DNA of 64,000 nucleotides from Rhabditoides inermis (lineage: Eukaryota; Nematoda; Chromadorea; Rhabditida; Rhabditidae). The translations under genes and the position numbers were made by a program. The number at the start of each line of letters is the position of its first letter. Within the stretch, counting starts at the first letter, position 1. The notes beneath the pieces were generated by a model, which saw only the letters and a list, made by a program, of their open reading frames with translations, searched no databases and was not told the origin of the DNA. Shown one piece after another: positions 21,701-32,714 of the stretch. The DNA is taken from positions 1,456,001 to 1,520,000 of the forward strand of contig CAWZYM010000242.1 in NCBI GenBank assembly GCA_963966185.1. The letters run 5' to 3'.

Positions 21701-24293
21701 AGCGACGTGCAAGAATCTGCCCGGCAGCTACACTTGTCTATGCGCTAGAGGATACGAGGGCGACAACTGCGAGACGGGTACGCAATTGCTCCATATTCAA
21801 TATCGTGTAGTAAGCGGTATGGAAGATGAAACTCTTTCTCACTCAGACATCAACGAGTGTGAGCCGGATCCGTGTCTGAACGGGGCGACGTGTGACGATC
21901 GCATCGGACACTACTACTGCGCCTGCCCGCCCGGCATCACCGGAAACGTGTGCTCGGAAGGTGCGTCGATGAAGACGCAGACATTCTCGAGTGTGAGTGG
22001 GCTGAGACTCCGTGCGCGAATGGGGCGAGCTGCACGGATGTGTTCGCGTCGTACATATGCACATGCGCCCCCGGATGGCAGGGAACAAACTGCACGGAAG
22101 GTTTTTGTTCCCCTTGTCTCTCCCTCTCAATCGTGTTCCTTTCAGACATCGACGAGTGTCTGGCGTATCCGTGTCGGAACGCGGCCGAGTGCATCAACAT
22201 GCCCGAGCCGACCGTGTACCACTGCGTGTGTCCGTCCGGCTGGACGGGGCTGATCTGCGACGAGGGTGCGAGAGAGACATGGGAGGGTAGTGGTAATGGA
22301 GTGTTCAGACCTGGACGAGTGCGCCGAGTACGAGCCGTGTGCGAACGGCGCCACGTGCAGACAGGACCACGTGTTCGACGACTGGGCGTGCACGTGCACC
22401 ATTGGATGGGAGGGAAAGAACTGCAGCGAGAGTGAGTGGCGACAATGCGAGCTCAGCTGTCAGCCCCTTGCAGACATTGACGACTGCATCGCGGTGCGGT
22501 TCAACAACGTGACGAGAAGGAACGAGACGTACAACCCGTGTCAGACGGTGGACAAGCAGGCGACGTGCAACGACCTCCTCAACGACTACACGTGCACGTG
22601 CGGACCCGAGTGGACGGATACGTACTGCACGATGAGTGAGCACATCATGACAGTTGACAAACGAAATGATGCGTTTCAGACCTGAAAGTCTACCAGATAC
22701 TGGAGACTGTCTTCGCTGGCACATTCAACCCCGAAGAGACGAAGAAGTTCATGTATGAACTGGTGGAGAAACCCAGTTTGGTCAAGGTAATATTCTAGTA
22801 AATCGGAATAGTGATTTTTAGTCGACAAAAGTAATTTCCTGATTTTCTTCAGGATCTGGTGCCTTTTCTGATCGGTGCGTATGACGTGGACAATCGGACG
22901 GAGATGAGCTGGGACGTGCGCGATCTGTTCCAGTGGGCGACCTACGAGGAGGAGGAACTCGACTTGGAGTGAGCACATCAACAAGTATCATTCATGTTCT
23001 TTCCAGCGTCGACCTGACTCTCATGCATGACGTCACACTCGGAAACTGCTTCACGTTCAATGTCCTCAATGCTCAAACCGCCTACAAGGCGAGGATGAGC
23101 GGAAGGGAGGGAGGTAGGTACACTGCGAACGGAGTGAAGACAAAGTATCCCAGGTCTCTCGCTGGAAGTGCGTCTGCAGCGGGACGAGTACCTGTACTGG
23201 GTGGAGACGGCTGCGATGCAGATCTTCGTCCACTCCCCTCTCACTTCCATCACAGCCGAGTCGCCCCGCGTGAACGTGCGCAACGCGGCCGATGTGGAGC
23301 TGCACGTGGAGCCCAGCAAGTTCAGGTGCGTGCACAAAGAGACCACAGTAGAGCGCAGTAGAGAGTGAAGTAGCAAAGAAGAGAACGGCATCAACTCTCC
23401 ATTGCACCAGATACGTGTTTCAGCCGTCTCGGCGGCGTGTACGGTCGCTGTGTCCGGGACAAGTCGGAGGTGAAGAGCTACTACTACAGCGGGGCGTACA
23501 CCACTGATGTGAGTGCAATCGAGTGGTCTCTAGCAATCTGTGCATTGAGGGCTGTCTCCGTTCGTGTGTGCAGGACGCGCTGCAGAGGGCGTGTGCCTGC
23601 ATGGATCCGCGCTATCCCATGCCACTCGGAGCACACTCGTGCGATATGAAGTCGAGTGAGTGATTGGTGATTAGCGAAGTACTGTCATTTTTATGACTTC
23701 ATCTGAACTGGTTACTTACGCAGTAATCAAGCAATTATTTCAGGACAGTGCATTGACCACGTGGTGGAGTCGAAGGGCGATCCATCGAATTGGGACGAGT
23801 GCGACTGCCCGCAGGGATGCACGAACGAACAGTTCGCAGTCTACTGGGCATCCACCACCCTACCCAATCATGTGTGTCACCATATCAATCATAACTTGCT
23901 TTTCAACTGGAAGGTATCAGTCACTAACTGCCTCACATCTCTGCAGGCGGAAGAGTGCACGCGGTTCAACTCCTCTATGCGGGATGAGTGCGAGGAGTCT
24001 ATGACAGATGTGGTGCGGATCACTATCGCACTGCCCACGATCACCACAAAGATATTCGAGGAGCGGCCAGCGATGGATGTGAGTGGAGGGGAGAGAGAGA
24101 GAGAGAGAGAGAAGAGAGAGGAGAGGAGAGGGGGGAGAGGGAGGGAGGGAGAAAGAACTCGTTCAAGCTCAACCAGCTCATCTCGAGTCTGGGCGGTCTA
24201 CTTGGCGTTCTCATGGGTTTCTCGATATGGACGCTCATCGAGTTTCTGTTTTTGTTTATGGACGTATTCGCGATATTGATCGGTCAGAAATGA
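18705..24293 (+). CDS. EGAS-like DEG/ENaC protein 4 (about 23 EGFs)
   Basis: Signal peptide [18 protein letters not shown], then about twenty-three EGF modules (18800-22640), one per exon with phase-1 introns. From about 19776 on most are calcium-binding (DIDEC/DINEC...NGATC...). The penultimate modules share unusual long inserts with EGAS-like 3, for example [20 protein letters not shown] against [20 protein letters not shown], showing common descent. Then linker ([11 protein letters not shown], 22681), [58 protein letters not shown] and the C-terminal helix [15 protein letters not shown], stop TGA 24291. All exons examined join in frame. It is the longest paralogue and looks intact. Family knowledge says ectodomain EGF arrays bind extracellular matrix or neighbouring receptors; the ligand here is unknown. 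Confidence 0.85.
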
Positions 24294-24377
24294 TGTGTGT
24301 ATGTATGTAGTGAATACGGCTATAGACATTATTGTCGGATGCGGGTTCGTGCACGTTCTTTGTGCCAGTGATTTATG

Positions 24378-24383
24378 AATAAA
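24378..24383 (+). terminator. Polyadenylation signal of EGAS-like 4
   Basis: AATAAA lies 85 bases after the stop at 24293. Confidence 0.55.
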
Positions 24384-24646
24384 TGATTTCTAGTGTGTTG
24401 GTGAAAATATGTGAAAACCATTATAAAACATGTTGCCTTGAAACGAGCCATAACCATAACGTCAAAATTGCGCCCAACCCAAAACTTCATTTACTCACTG
24501 AAGCACTGACGGAATGCAAAAACAATTTGGATGGTCGAAGGCAATTTGCATGACGGAAAAAAGTTGATGTGACAACACTAGGGACTGAAACTAGTTCATT
24601 TCTTGCTCGCTCGCTGCGCCTCGTGGGAGAGTGCGCTCTCGGTGGA

Positions 24647-26054
24647 ATGGCTGCCTCCGAGATGGGCACAGGGACAGTCTCCCAGGTAACAGAGCCCATG
24701 AATGGCATGAACGACTGTGTGCTCGAGGACAACATCAAGCTGCTCAAGGTGAACACCCAGCACTCTCCGAAACCATAACCATTCTCTCTCTCCACCATCT
24801 CCTTTTCAGCTCACCTTCGACACGACCAAGGAGGCTCCGCAGGCCATGTACAAGTACCTGGAGCGTCAGAAGACCTCCCGCCACTTCCAAAACCACCCAC
24901 TCGACAACCTCGGCAACTGCCTCCAGACGGTAAAGGGTACTGTAGGGGTACTGTACCGACCGTATACCTAGTTTGGCGACTGTCTGCGGCCGGAGACGAA
25001 GACGTGCATGAACGCGTCAGCGGCAGTGTGCAAGGTCGCCAACGAGTACGACAACAAGGTGGAGAGGAGAGAGGGAGAGAGGGGGGGGAAGAGAATCTCG
25101 CAGGTGCTGCGCAACATGAAGGAGAAGCTGGCGCTGAACATCGAGGCTTGGGTGAAGCACGAGTACCCTCCGCTTATCAAAGAGGTGTGACGAAGAAGGA
25201 GGGGAGACGGGGAAGGAGATGGGGTTTGAGGCGTGACTCAATTCAATAATGTATGAGCTGCTTTGTGATACAAAAAGGCACCTTCCTGAGAATCTTTATG
25301 AGGATCTTATGCCAGCAAAAGTTGAAAGTGTAATTTACTTTCGAGGCGAACAAGCTGCCGGCTGCGAAGACTGAGGTGGAGACAGCCAAGAAGGCACACG
25401 CCGCCCAGAACACACCCAAGACTGAGAAGCGACTGTCGGCCGCCAACACAAAGTACAACACGCTGCGGTACGGTATAGGATACGGTAGTGTGGTACGTGG
25501 ATTACTGTAGGAAGCACGTGGCGGAAAAGGTGGCCACACTGCCCGACATGCATCGCGCGCACAAGGAGGGCATTCGGGAGATGATGCGCGGAATGGTGAG
25601 ATGCCCCCCTCTCCATCCCCCTCTCACTCATCTCCCCTCTCTACAGCAAGCTCACGCTAAGACAATGGTCGCCGCATACAGGGAGAATGAGGCTAGCATC
25701 ACCAAGATTCTCGTGGTATGTAGTAGGATTGAGATCCTTTGTGACCACTGAAGGATGTTTGTTGTAGACGGTGAAGGCGGACCGTATGGGTCAGACTGAG
25801 ATGCGTGTGGCTGACGGTTCACAGAGGGGAGCCGCGTCCCAGAGGACAGCCGTCTCCTCCCGAGCTCCGCCCAGGCCAGGTTCCGTCAGAAACAGGTGCG
25901 AGTTGTATCTATATTATATTATTAAAAATCTACAATATGTTATTAAATTACGGTTCCATTATTGACAAGTAAGTATCAACACTAAACTCGCGACTAACTC
26001 GTTTCCAGAAACAAGTCTGTGATGCAGTCCGTATCGACGCCAGTGGATGGATAG
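24647..26054 (+). CDS. BAR-like alpha-helical protein
   Basis: About nine exons joined by hand: MAASEMGTGTVSQ (24647), LTFDTTKEAPQAMYKYLERQ, FGDCLRPETKTCMNASAAVC, VLRNMKEKLALNIEAWVKHE, ANKLPAAKTEVETAKKAHAA, KHVAEKVATLPDMHRAHKEG, QAHAKTMVAAYRENEASITK, and a basic Ser/Arg/Pro tail ending at TAG 26052. The body is almost entirely amphipathic helix with regularly spaced leucines and many Lys/Glu. The LDNLGNCLQTFGDCL and VETAKKAH segments resemble BAR domains, which dimerise and bend membranes in endocytosis and traffic. I do not recognise the exact orthologue; another coiled-coil adaptor is possible. The intron at about 25188-25350 is longer than its neighbours. Confidence 0.55.
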
Positions 26055-26464
26055 ACGGAGGACAGACTACACTTACTTACAAACTTAGAAACAGTTCAAT
26101 ACAATGACATTTACCTTACAATAGATGAGAGATAAACTTTTGTGGGGAAGTGTACAGTGTTACGTGTGTACCTTTTTTTGTCGTTTTTTTTAACTTTGAA
26201 GTTCGAAGCGCAAAGTTCATGTCGGATTAATGTATAATTCTATGTTCCCAATAAGTTGCGCGAGGAGGGGTAGATCAGAGGAAGTCGGAGAGTCAAATCT
26301 CCCTTTCCCTCTTCTATAAATTCCTAACCGGCTCGGAATCATTTATTAACTAACTTTACTAACAAAGAAAACAATATCAACAACCAATAAGACATGTAAC
26401 ATGCAACATAAACACAAACAAGCGTAATTTAAAATAAAAAAACACCAAAAGACGAGTCAAAGCT
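26055..26464. other. Intergenic, convergent gene ends
   Basis: AT-rich and without coding exons. It lies between the plus-strand gene ending at 26054 and the minus-strand gene ending at 26465, so it probably holds both 3' UTRs. Confidence 0.5.
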
Positions 26465-27990
26465 TTAGTGTTCCATCTTTCCGTCGGATCCTTCCGAAAC
26501 ATCGAACATACGCAGAAGTCTGAAAACGCGAATTTGCAAAAAAAACACCTTTTTTCTCACCTCTCAATCTGATCGTTCGAATCGGCGTCAATGTCTTCGA
26601 AGCTGAGCTTCTCTCGCACATCCTCCTCCTGGCACATCTTCAAAGTCGCCACTCCATCTCCCTCCAACACGTGACCACGCACCACCGCCAACAGACCCGG
26701 CTTCCTACAACGATTCATCTCTCTCTCCCCCTCTCTCTCCCACCTGTCGCACGTCTCCGCGATGGCATGGAGCGTGGCGATGATGTCGTTCAGCAAGAAC
26801 ACCCGCTTCTCCTATATCACCATCCCATCTGCGACCCACCTGCACCTCGCGTCGCAGACGGGGGAAGAGGGCGCATCGCACGCGCAGCTCGTCGCTGCGC
26901 GCACACACCTCGAACAGGGTGTCGGATGCGAGCCACGCCGTGTGCTGGCTGTCCATCATACGCAGCAGGTGGGGCACGACGCCCGACTGCAGGATAGACA
27001 GACACGCACTCCGCGTTCGTCACACACACAACAGCCCCTTCTCCTGCCGCGCCAGCTTCCAGCACCCCTTCGCCACGAGGCTGAGCACAGAATCGAGGCG
27101 AGTCACGGCGACACTCACTTCTTGTAGACGAGGCTTTCGTCGTCCTCCGGTAGTCTGTGGACGGCGGCACCCTTTCCAGCACACGCGCAAGCAGAGAGAA
27201 CACGTCGTTGTCAAACACCATCTGCAACACATCAAATCAAATAATTTATCCAGACTCGCATGATATGATAAAGTGTTCAGCTTTCAAAACGATAGCGCCG
27301 GGAGGCGTCAACACATCAACACTGCAATTCAAAAAATTGTAACAACACTTTACCCACCTTCTTGAACTCCCCTCCTCGGTAGATGAGATACTCGAAGAAG
27401 GGGGCCACCCATCGCAGCACCTCCGACTCGCGCTCCTCGCGAACCAGAGACAGCATAGAAGGAAGGATGCGGGCACTGAAAAGATAATGAAACATATACA
27501 ACTATCAATTCAAAGCGCTCACCTGATGACTTGAGGAGTGAAGGAGAACTTGCTGAGGCGGGCTAAAGTTGCGGTCAGTCTCTTCGGAAGCAATTCCGAA
27601 GTGTTTCGGAGGGATAGCAAGGCATTCCGAAGTGTTCGGGAGTGTTCGGGAGTATTCCGAAGGCAATTCGGGAGTGTTCTGAGGGCGATTCGAAAGGCAA
27701 TTCCGAACTGTTTCGGGGGCATTCGGGAGTGTTTCGAAGAGACTGACCGCAACTTAGGACGCGGGCGGTGCGAGCGCGCACCGAAGCCACCTGCAAACCG
27801 CATTCGTATGGCAGATTCAAAACGCGCATAAGCGGAGTATTTTGGTGTTGTAAAACATTAATTCAGCCAAGTTGTTATGAGCACATCATGAAGTGACGTC
27901 GTGACGGACGAGGTGGGTGAGTAGGTAGAGGAGAGAGTCCCACGAATCGAACGTCACGCTCGACACGCCCCAGTAGCACACTTCGCCCAG
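26465..27990 (-). CDS. ARM/importin-alpha-like repeat protein, 5' partial
   Basis: Minus-strand exons with consistent splice signals. From the 5' side: LGEVCYWGVSSVTFDSWDSL (about 27990-27895), LSKFSFTPQVI (about 27560-27525), ARILPSMLSLVREERESEVL (about 27478-27360), VFDNDVFSLLARVLERV, LDSVLSLVAKGCWKLARQEK, VVPHLLRMMDSQHTAWLASD, VFLLNDIIATLHAIAETCD, an acidic exon, and a last exon LLRMFDVSEGSDGKMEH ending in TAA at 26467-26465. Repeated helix pairs such as 'SLVAKGCWKLA' resemble ARM repeats of importin-alpha, which carries nuclear cargo. Similarity is weak and no NLS-binding W-N array is evident. No first exon or ATG is found before the chemoreceptor promoter, so the gene may be 5'-truncated. 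A MITE lies in one intron. One exon (about 27225-27125) needs an unclear join. Confidence 0.4.
27566..27755. mobile_element. 190-bp foldback MITE in the ARM-like gene
   Basis: The 21-base arm AAGTTGCGGTCAGTCTCTTCG (27566-27586) is exactly inverted at 27735-27755. The interior is a run of CGGGAGTGTTC/CGAAGTGTTCGG-type short repeats. On the minus strand its end lies directly against a TAG that serves as the splice acceptor of the exon at about 27560. Confidence 0.7.
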
Positions 27991-28293
27991 CTGAAACAAC
28001 AAATCTGAAGAACATTCTCGAATCGCTCGTTCTCTCTGTCCGTTCCTTTTCGAGAAAGACACAATTTGATTAACACTGGTGTTTGATATCGGATAAATTT
28101 TCATTGCGTACATGTGTCATGTGTATGCGTGCTTACAAAACACAGCAGGTGGTAATCAGTCTAGTCGCGAGTAGTTGGAGCGTGTGCGCATGTGCATTTT
28201 CATCAATTTCTACAGGTGTATTCAGCGAAAAGCTGATATTTATGTACGATCGCAAGGAAAATACATCAAAGTTGTACAAGACCTGTGTAAGTT

Positions 28294-29566
28294 ATGGACG
28301 ATTATGCTACTCTTCCGCAGAATATCGATCGACACGTTGTCTTGAAAACAATCGGCTATGGCTTTTTCTTTTTGAATTCACTATGTCTACTATTATGTAT
28401 GTATTTGATAATCTACAAATCCACAACACATATGAAGGACTTCCGAGTGTATCTTGCAATAAATGAGGTTTGTGTTTGACTGAACTATTCACACTTTGAA
28501 TAATCTTGCCGTTATGAAGATTCTGCTCTTCTTGGCCGATGGATTTGTTAACTGCTTTCTACAGCCAATGACGATTTACACCAAAAACTTGAAACTTTGT
28601 GTGGAATATCCAGGTATTCTAGGAAGTATCCCAGCTCTTCATTCATACGGAAATCGGTTGAATGTATTTTTTTATTGTTGAATTTTTTAAACTTCGTAGC
28701 TATAGATTCCGTTCGTTGCAACTATCGTTCACAGCATCTACTTCCAAGTGATTTGTATTCTCGAAAGAATGATCACTGTTATGTATGCACATCACAAAAA
28801 GTCTTTCCGGTAATGATGAAGATACGCGATAGCGTGAATAATCATGCTTCGTTCAGAAGATTCGTGACTGTGTGGACGTTTCTACAATTCTTTCTGATTA
28901 TGCATCGAGCATTGTATGATGCTATTCCGGAAATAGACGAAACACGGGTGAGAAAAGCGTTAGCCAGAGAAAATGTGAGACACAGAGAAAAGCGAGTGAA
29001 CCAAAAGAACTGATTTTCAGATCTACCGTCCAAACTGGTCAATTTACTGTATTATCGAGGATTCAAAAGACACAAACGGACTGTCTGCAAGTACGTTTCA
29101 CATTCTTTGATACGTTTCCTTGTCAGTGATACTTCTCTACCCACTCGGAATATACATCGTTGGATTTGTGTCTTCTTTAAAATTGCTGCGGTTTCTGAAG
29201 AGACATCAGATGCTTTCCTCGCAAACAAAAGCCGTACAGAAGTCTCTAGTTACAATGATCACACTTCAGGTGCAAAGCACAATTACTATAACCTTAATTA
29301 CAAAGTTGATGTTTAGCTTGCCACTCCTTTCTTTTACATGTTTCCAGCTGGTTTGGCACTAGCCGGAAATCGAATGAATACGTTTGCATTTCAACACGGT
29401 AGAACACCATTATTACCATTATTACATTTATATACAACAACATTAAAGATTTTTAGAACTGGTATTCACGTGTTGGGTGGTGTACTGGACACATAATGTC
29501 GTTCTCGATCTCATTCTCATCATCACTATTCGACCATACAGAGAGTGGGTGAAAAAGGTCGGTTAA
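28294..29566 (+). CDS. Seven-transmembrane chemoreceptor, nematode SRH/SRI type
   Basis: Exon 1 starts MDDYATLPQNIDRHVVLKT (ATG 28294) and runs into a first hydrophobic helix, then THMKDFRVYLAINE before the first donor. Later exons give ILLFLADGFVNCFLQPMTIY, VATIVHSIYFQVICILERMI, RRFVTVWTFLQFFLIMHRAL, VILLYPLGIYIVGFVSSLK, LSSQTKAVQKSLVTMITLQ, LATPFFYMFPAGLALAG and WTHNVVLDLILIITIRPYRE, stop TAA 29564. The pattern 'M+.FR.YL...E', 'LS.QT...Q..L....Q' and the closing 'I.PYR' is typical of nematode SRH/SRI serpentine receptors, G-protein-coupled chemosensory receptors of ciliated neurons. Length (about 310 residues) fits the family. A disrupted copy lies at 32.7-34.4 kb, so this is probably the working member. 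Confidence 0.8.
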
Positions 29567-29595
29567 TGATAAGACGAGGGAGGGAGGGCTAGAGT

Positions 29596-29704
29596 GGGAG
29601 GGAGGGAGGGAGGGAGGGAGGGAGGGAGGGAGGGAGGGAGGGAGGGAGGGAGGGAGGGAGGGAGGGAGGGAGGGAGGGAGGGAGGGAGGGAGGGAGGGAG
29701 GGAG
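29596..29704. repeat. (GGGA)n tetranucleotide array
   Basis: About 27 uninterrupted copies of GGGA lie just downstream of the chemoreceptor gene. Confidence 0.95.
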
Positions 29705-29959
29705 TCATCTGCAGGTCGTCCGTTACAGTCGTCCGTCTCAACAAGTGGCTGTTCATCAGTCCATCAGCAGCGCACTCCGTGCTCTCAGCTCTCGCTAATA
29801 CGTACAAATATGACATCGTTATTATTTATAAATCATTAAAGTACACGTGAAGAGTGTAATCCAATTCTCTGCTTTACGCGGGATTGTGGGACAAAAGAAA
29901 TGGGATAAGAATGAGACTTTTTTTGCGAAAAGGAAAAAAGGAGATTAAGATGGGTGGGA

Positions 29960-30149
29960 GGTGCGCATTCGAGTGAGTTGCGCCCGCGTCGATTGGTCTT
30001 TGGGGTGCAGTGCAGACCCATCGGGTATCTATCCACCAACCCTCCCACCCTCTCTCCAGTGTAGCCTCTCGCTTGCGATGCCACCCAAACCAGCCGTCAA
30101 TCCACAGTCCAAGCTCCAGAAGGTCCTCAGCAACAAGAACAAGAAGAAG
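29960..30149 (+). pseudogene. Duplicated promoter and first exon of the lysine-rich gene at 38.4 kb
   Basis: 29960-30149 matches 38288-38479 almost base for base, covering the upstream GCGCATTCGAGTGAGTTGCG segment, the CAGACCCATCGGGTAT segment, and the first exon (ATG 30078) encoding MPPKPAVNPQ..KLQKVLSN up to the donor. After the donor there is no second exon, only unrelated sequence. It is a copied 5' end with no gene body. Confidence 0.8.
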
Positions 30150-30286
30150 GTATACTTTCTCTCTCCGTTGGCACGAGAAGCAGCCATCCAGATAGAAGCA
30201 ACGTTCCAGGGACGGATCGAGGCAGCCAGCCACTCGGACACGAGAGACTAGAATAGATCGATAATCAATCAATAAGAGACACTCAC

Positions 30287-31950
30287 GATGAGTCTCTTCA
30301 TTCCAAGCATGTCAGCCGCGAGGAAAAGATCAATTGCATTCTATTCGGACACAGTCATCTCTCCAAAGGAGCAGAACTCGACGAGAGAACGGAGTACGGA
30401 AGGAGAGAAGGAGAGATGCACCTCATCTGAACAATCGACGATGAAACAGAATCCAAGGTAAGAGCTCTTCCAACCTTGCTTAGCTTCCATATGAGGACCA
30501 CCAAACATGACGTGGAAATAGTGGGAATTGGCCGCGAGAAGTACCCTGTGTGCGGGAATTCTCTCCCCTCCATCACAGCACAACGCCACGTCACACATCT
30601 CGCCTGAAAGATACTGTATTTTCCCACACCATCTCAGCCCCCCTTTTCCTCTCTCGCCTTCCTTCCACATCTCGAAGAATCTCTTCCAGGTGTACCATAA
30701 GTGATGCTTGTTCTGGAGTCTCTTTTCCTCTACTCGCTCATTCTTCTCGGATCCAATGAATCTGTTGCACTCTCTCGCATGAGCAGACAGACAATCGATC
30801 ACTAAAAAGAAAATCTACAGAGTCCATTTTCCAAGTTAAATGAACAGTTGACGTACCCGAGTCGCCTTCTGCCAGCTTTCGCTTGCGACTCGGCTGCTCT
30901 TTCTTCTCCTCCTTCTCCAACGTGTTCGACAAAACAGTGTATGCGAGATGAATGTGTTTCTTTCATTCAAAACGCTTTTCCTCCTTCTCGATCCTAGAAT
31001 AAGGATACAATTCATACGTCATACTTTCCAGTGTGGTCGTACCATTCCTTCCACTGTGCCCGGCTCTCCCTCGTGTTCATTTCGACAGCTCCTCGCGACA
31101 CAATCCGACCGGTGCAGATGACATAGAAGGAAGGGACAGAATCATGCTAGAAAAGAGACATCAAAATCACACTGTGTACGTAAAGAACTCACCTCGATAG
31201 TGACTTGGAATGTATTGACGAATCGAATGTGGTTAAAGAACGGGCCATAGTTTGCAATACACTACAATAAAACATCATAACTTTCACCTATACGTACCGC
31301 GTTCCTTCTCTTCGGGAGTTCTTTCGGCTGGCGGAGGCGGAGGCGAGTCGACCTTGTCCATCACTCCCTACAGCAGTGTGTACGCAAAGTCCATTTCCAC
31401 TCGCCACGCATACCGCTCCTCCTCTCCCTAGATCCTAATCAACAATATGTCATACTGCTATAAATAAACTTACCATCTCTTCCAGTAAGCAACCTTGCTG
31501 TTGTTTTCGAATCCGATACTCGTGTCGAGTCGGGAATGAACCGGACCGCTTGGGAAAATGTTCACAATTGAGCATTCGGAACTCTGAAATTTCAAGTGCA
31601 TAAAGATAATGCGTAGAACACACCTCAAAGCGGATGCGGAAAGCGGATGATTCGGGATGGACGGCGATGCCGTGGCCATTGCTTTCGGAAGCACGGAATA
31701 GCTGGACACTGAGAACCGACGAGAACGAGAACACCACATGCGCATTCTGCAAAATCACTTCAATATGAACATTCTTTTTTCATTAAGGATACCCGTGGTT
31801 GAAAAGGATGCGAGATGGAGACGGTTCGGTGGGTAAAATCGAAGTTGAGAGAGACGCGCTGCGGAGGCCGACCGCCAAACGACGCCGACAAGTGAAAAGT
31901 GAAAACCACGCATACACCCAATAACACAAATATAAAAGACATATAGTTAT
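30287..31950 (-). pseudogene. BTB-domain gene with in-frame TAG and lost 3' end
   Basis: Minus strand. The clearest part is a BTB fold: CDVALCCDGGERIPAHRVLL, AANSHYFHVMF, an intron, then LSFSPSVLRSLVEFCSFGE and MTVSE. The next codon is TAG (30343-30341), but the frame continues perfectly with NAIDLFLAADMLGMKRLI and a GTGAGTG donor, exactly the expected BTB helices. BTB proteins usually link substrates to Cullin-3 ligases. Upstream (30900-31950) lie putative exons such as PSFYVICTGRIVSRGAVEMN and QLFRASESNGHGIAVHP of unclear identity, possibly a MATH-like domain. No exon follows the donor; the copied promoter at 29.96-30.15 kb lies there instead. I read this as a decayed gene. Confidence 0.6.
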
Positions 31951-32477
31951 AAACATACTAAAACAAGAATTCAAAAATATTGTTTAAAAAAAACTATGAG
32001 TAGTGAGAAATATATCACATATTAGTAAAAAAAATCATGTTTACACTTTGTTTACACATTATACACCACAGAGTTTTGATATTTTCACAGAAACCAATCA
32101 GAAATTAGATAGAGCATTTGTAGCGTAGCTCTACTTTGCATGCAATTTGTCTTTCTGCCTGTACTCGTTTCATGAGTTGTGGGAGAATCCAGTGACAGAG
32201 GTAGTGAACGGGAACACGCTGATTATCGAGATGCTGCTCGATACTCGCCATTTTTCCATACTCTGCCCCCCTCTCTCTCTCTCGTTCTCTCTCTCTCTCT
32301 CTCTCTTTCTTTCTCTTGTCTCTCTCTCACATTCTCCCGTTTCTTTCTTCATTTCTTCCTTTCCTCTCTCCGCTCTTCTTCTACTTCTTTTGACGAATTT
32401 GACAAGTTGCTGTCTAAATGAGGATATCTGAGATCAAGTGGTCATTTTCCTTCTTCACTCACTTTTCATCGGTTGGC
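31951..32477. other. AT-rich intergenic sequence and (CT)n tract
   Basis: No gene supported. A (CT)n run lies at about 32270-32330. Open frames there are low complexity. Confidence 0.45.
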
Positions 32478-32566
32478 ATGGCCGCTTCTCACCTCTACGC
32501 AAACGTCTTTATTGCCGTGACTGCTGTGATGGTGTTCTACTGGCAGGAGTGAGTGGACGGAGAATG

Positions 32567-32622
<56 letters not shown>

Positions 32623-32714
32623 AGAGAGACTGTTTCAGCTACATGCATTCGAAAGATGATCCGTCACACAGCGAGTCGGCCACGAAATCGAGCTGCGAGA
32701 AAGACACAAAATGA
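32478..32714 (+). CDS. Putative 48-residue single-pass membrane microprotein
   Basis: Two exons: 32478-32548, MAASHLYANVFIAVTAVMVF plus YWQ, then a (GA)n-filled intron with a GTGAGT donor and TTTCAG acceptor, then 32639-32714 encoding a Ser/Lys/Asp-rich tail ending CEKDTK and TGA. The first part is a plausible transmembrane helix; the tail is hydrophilic. The last codons lie at the edge of a segment copied from near 28.05 kb, so the stop may have been borrowed from that duplication. I recognise no family. A chance two-exon frame is a real alternative. Confidence 0.35.
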
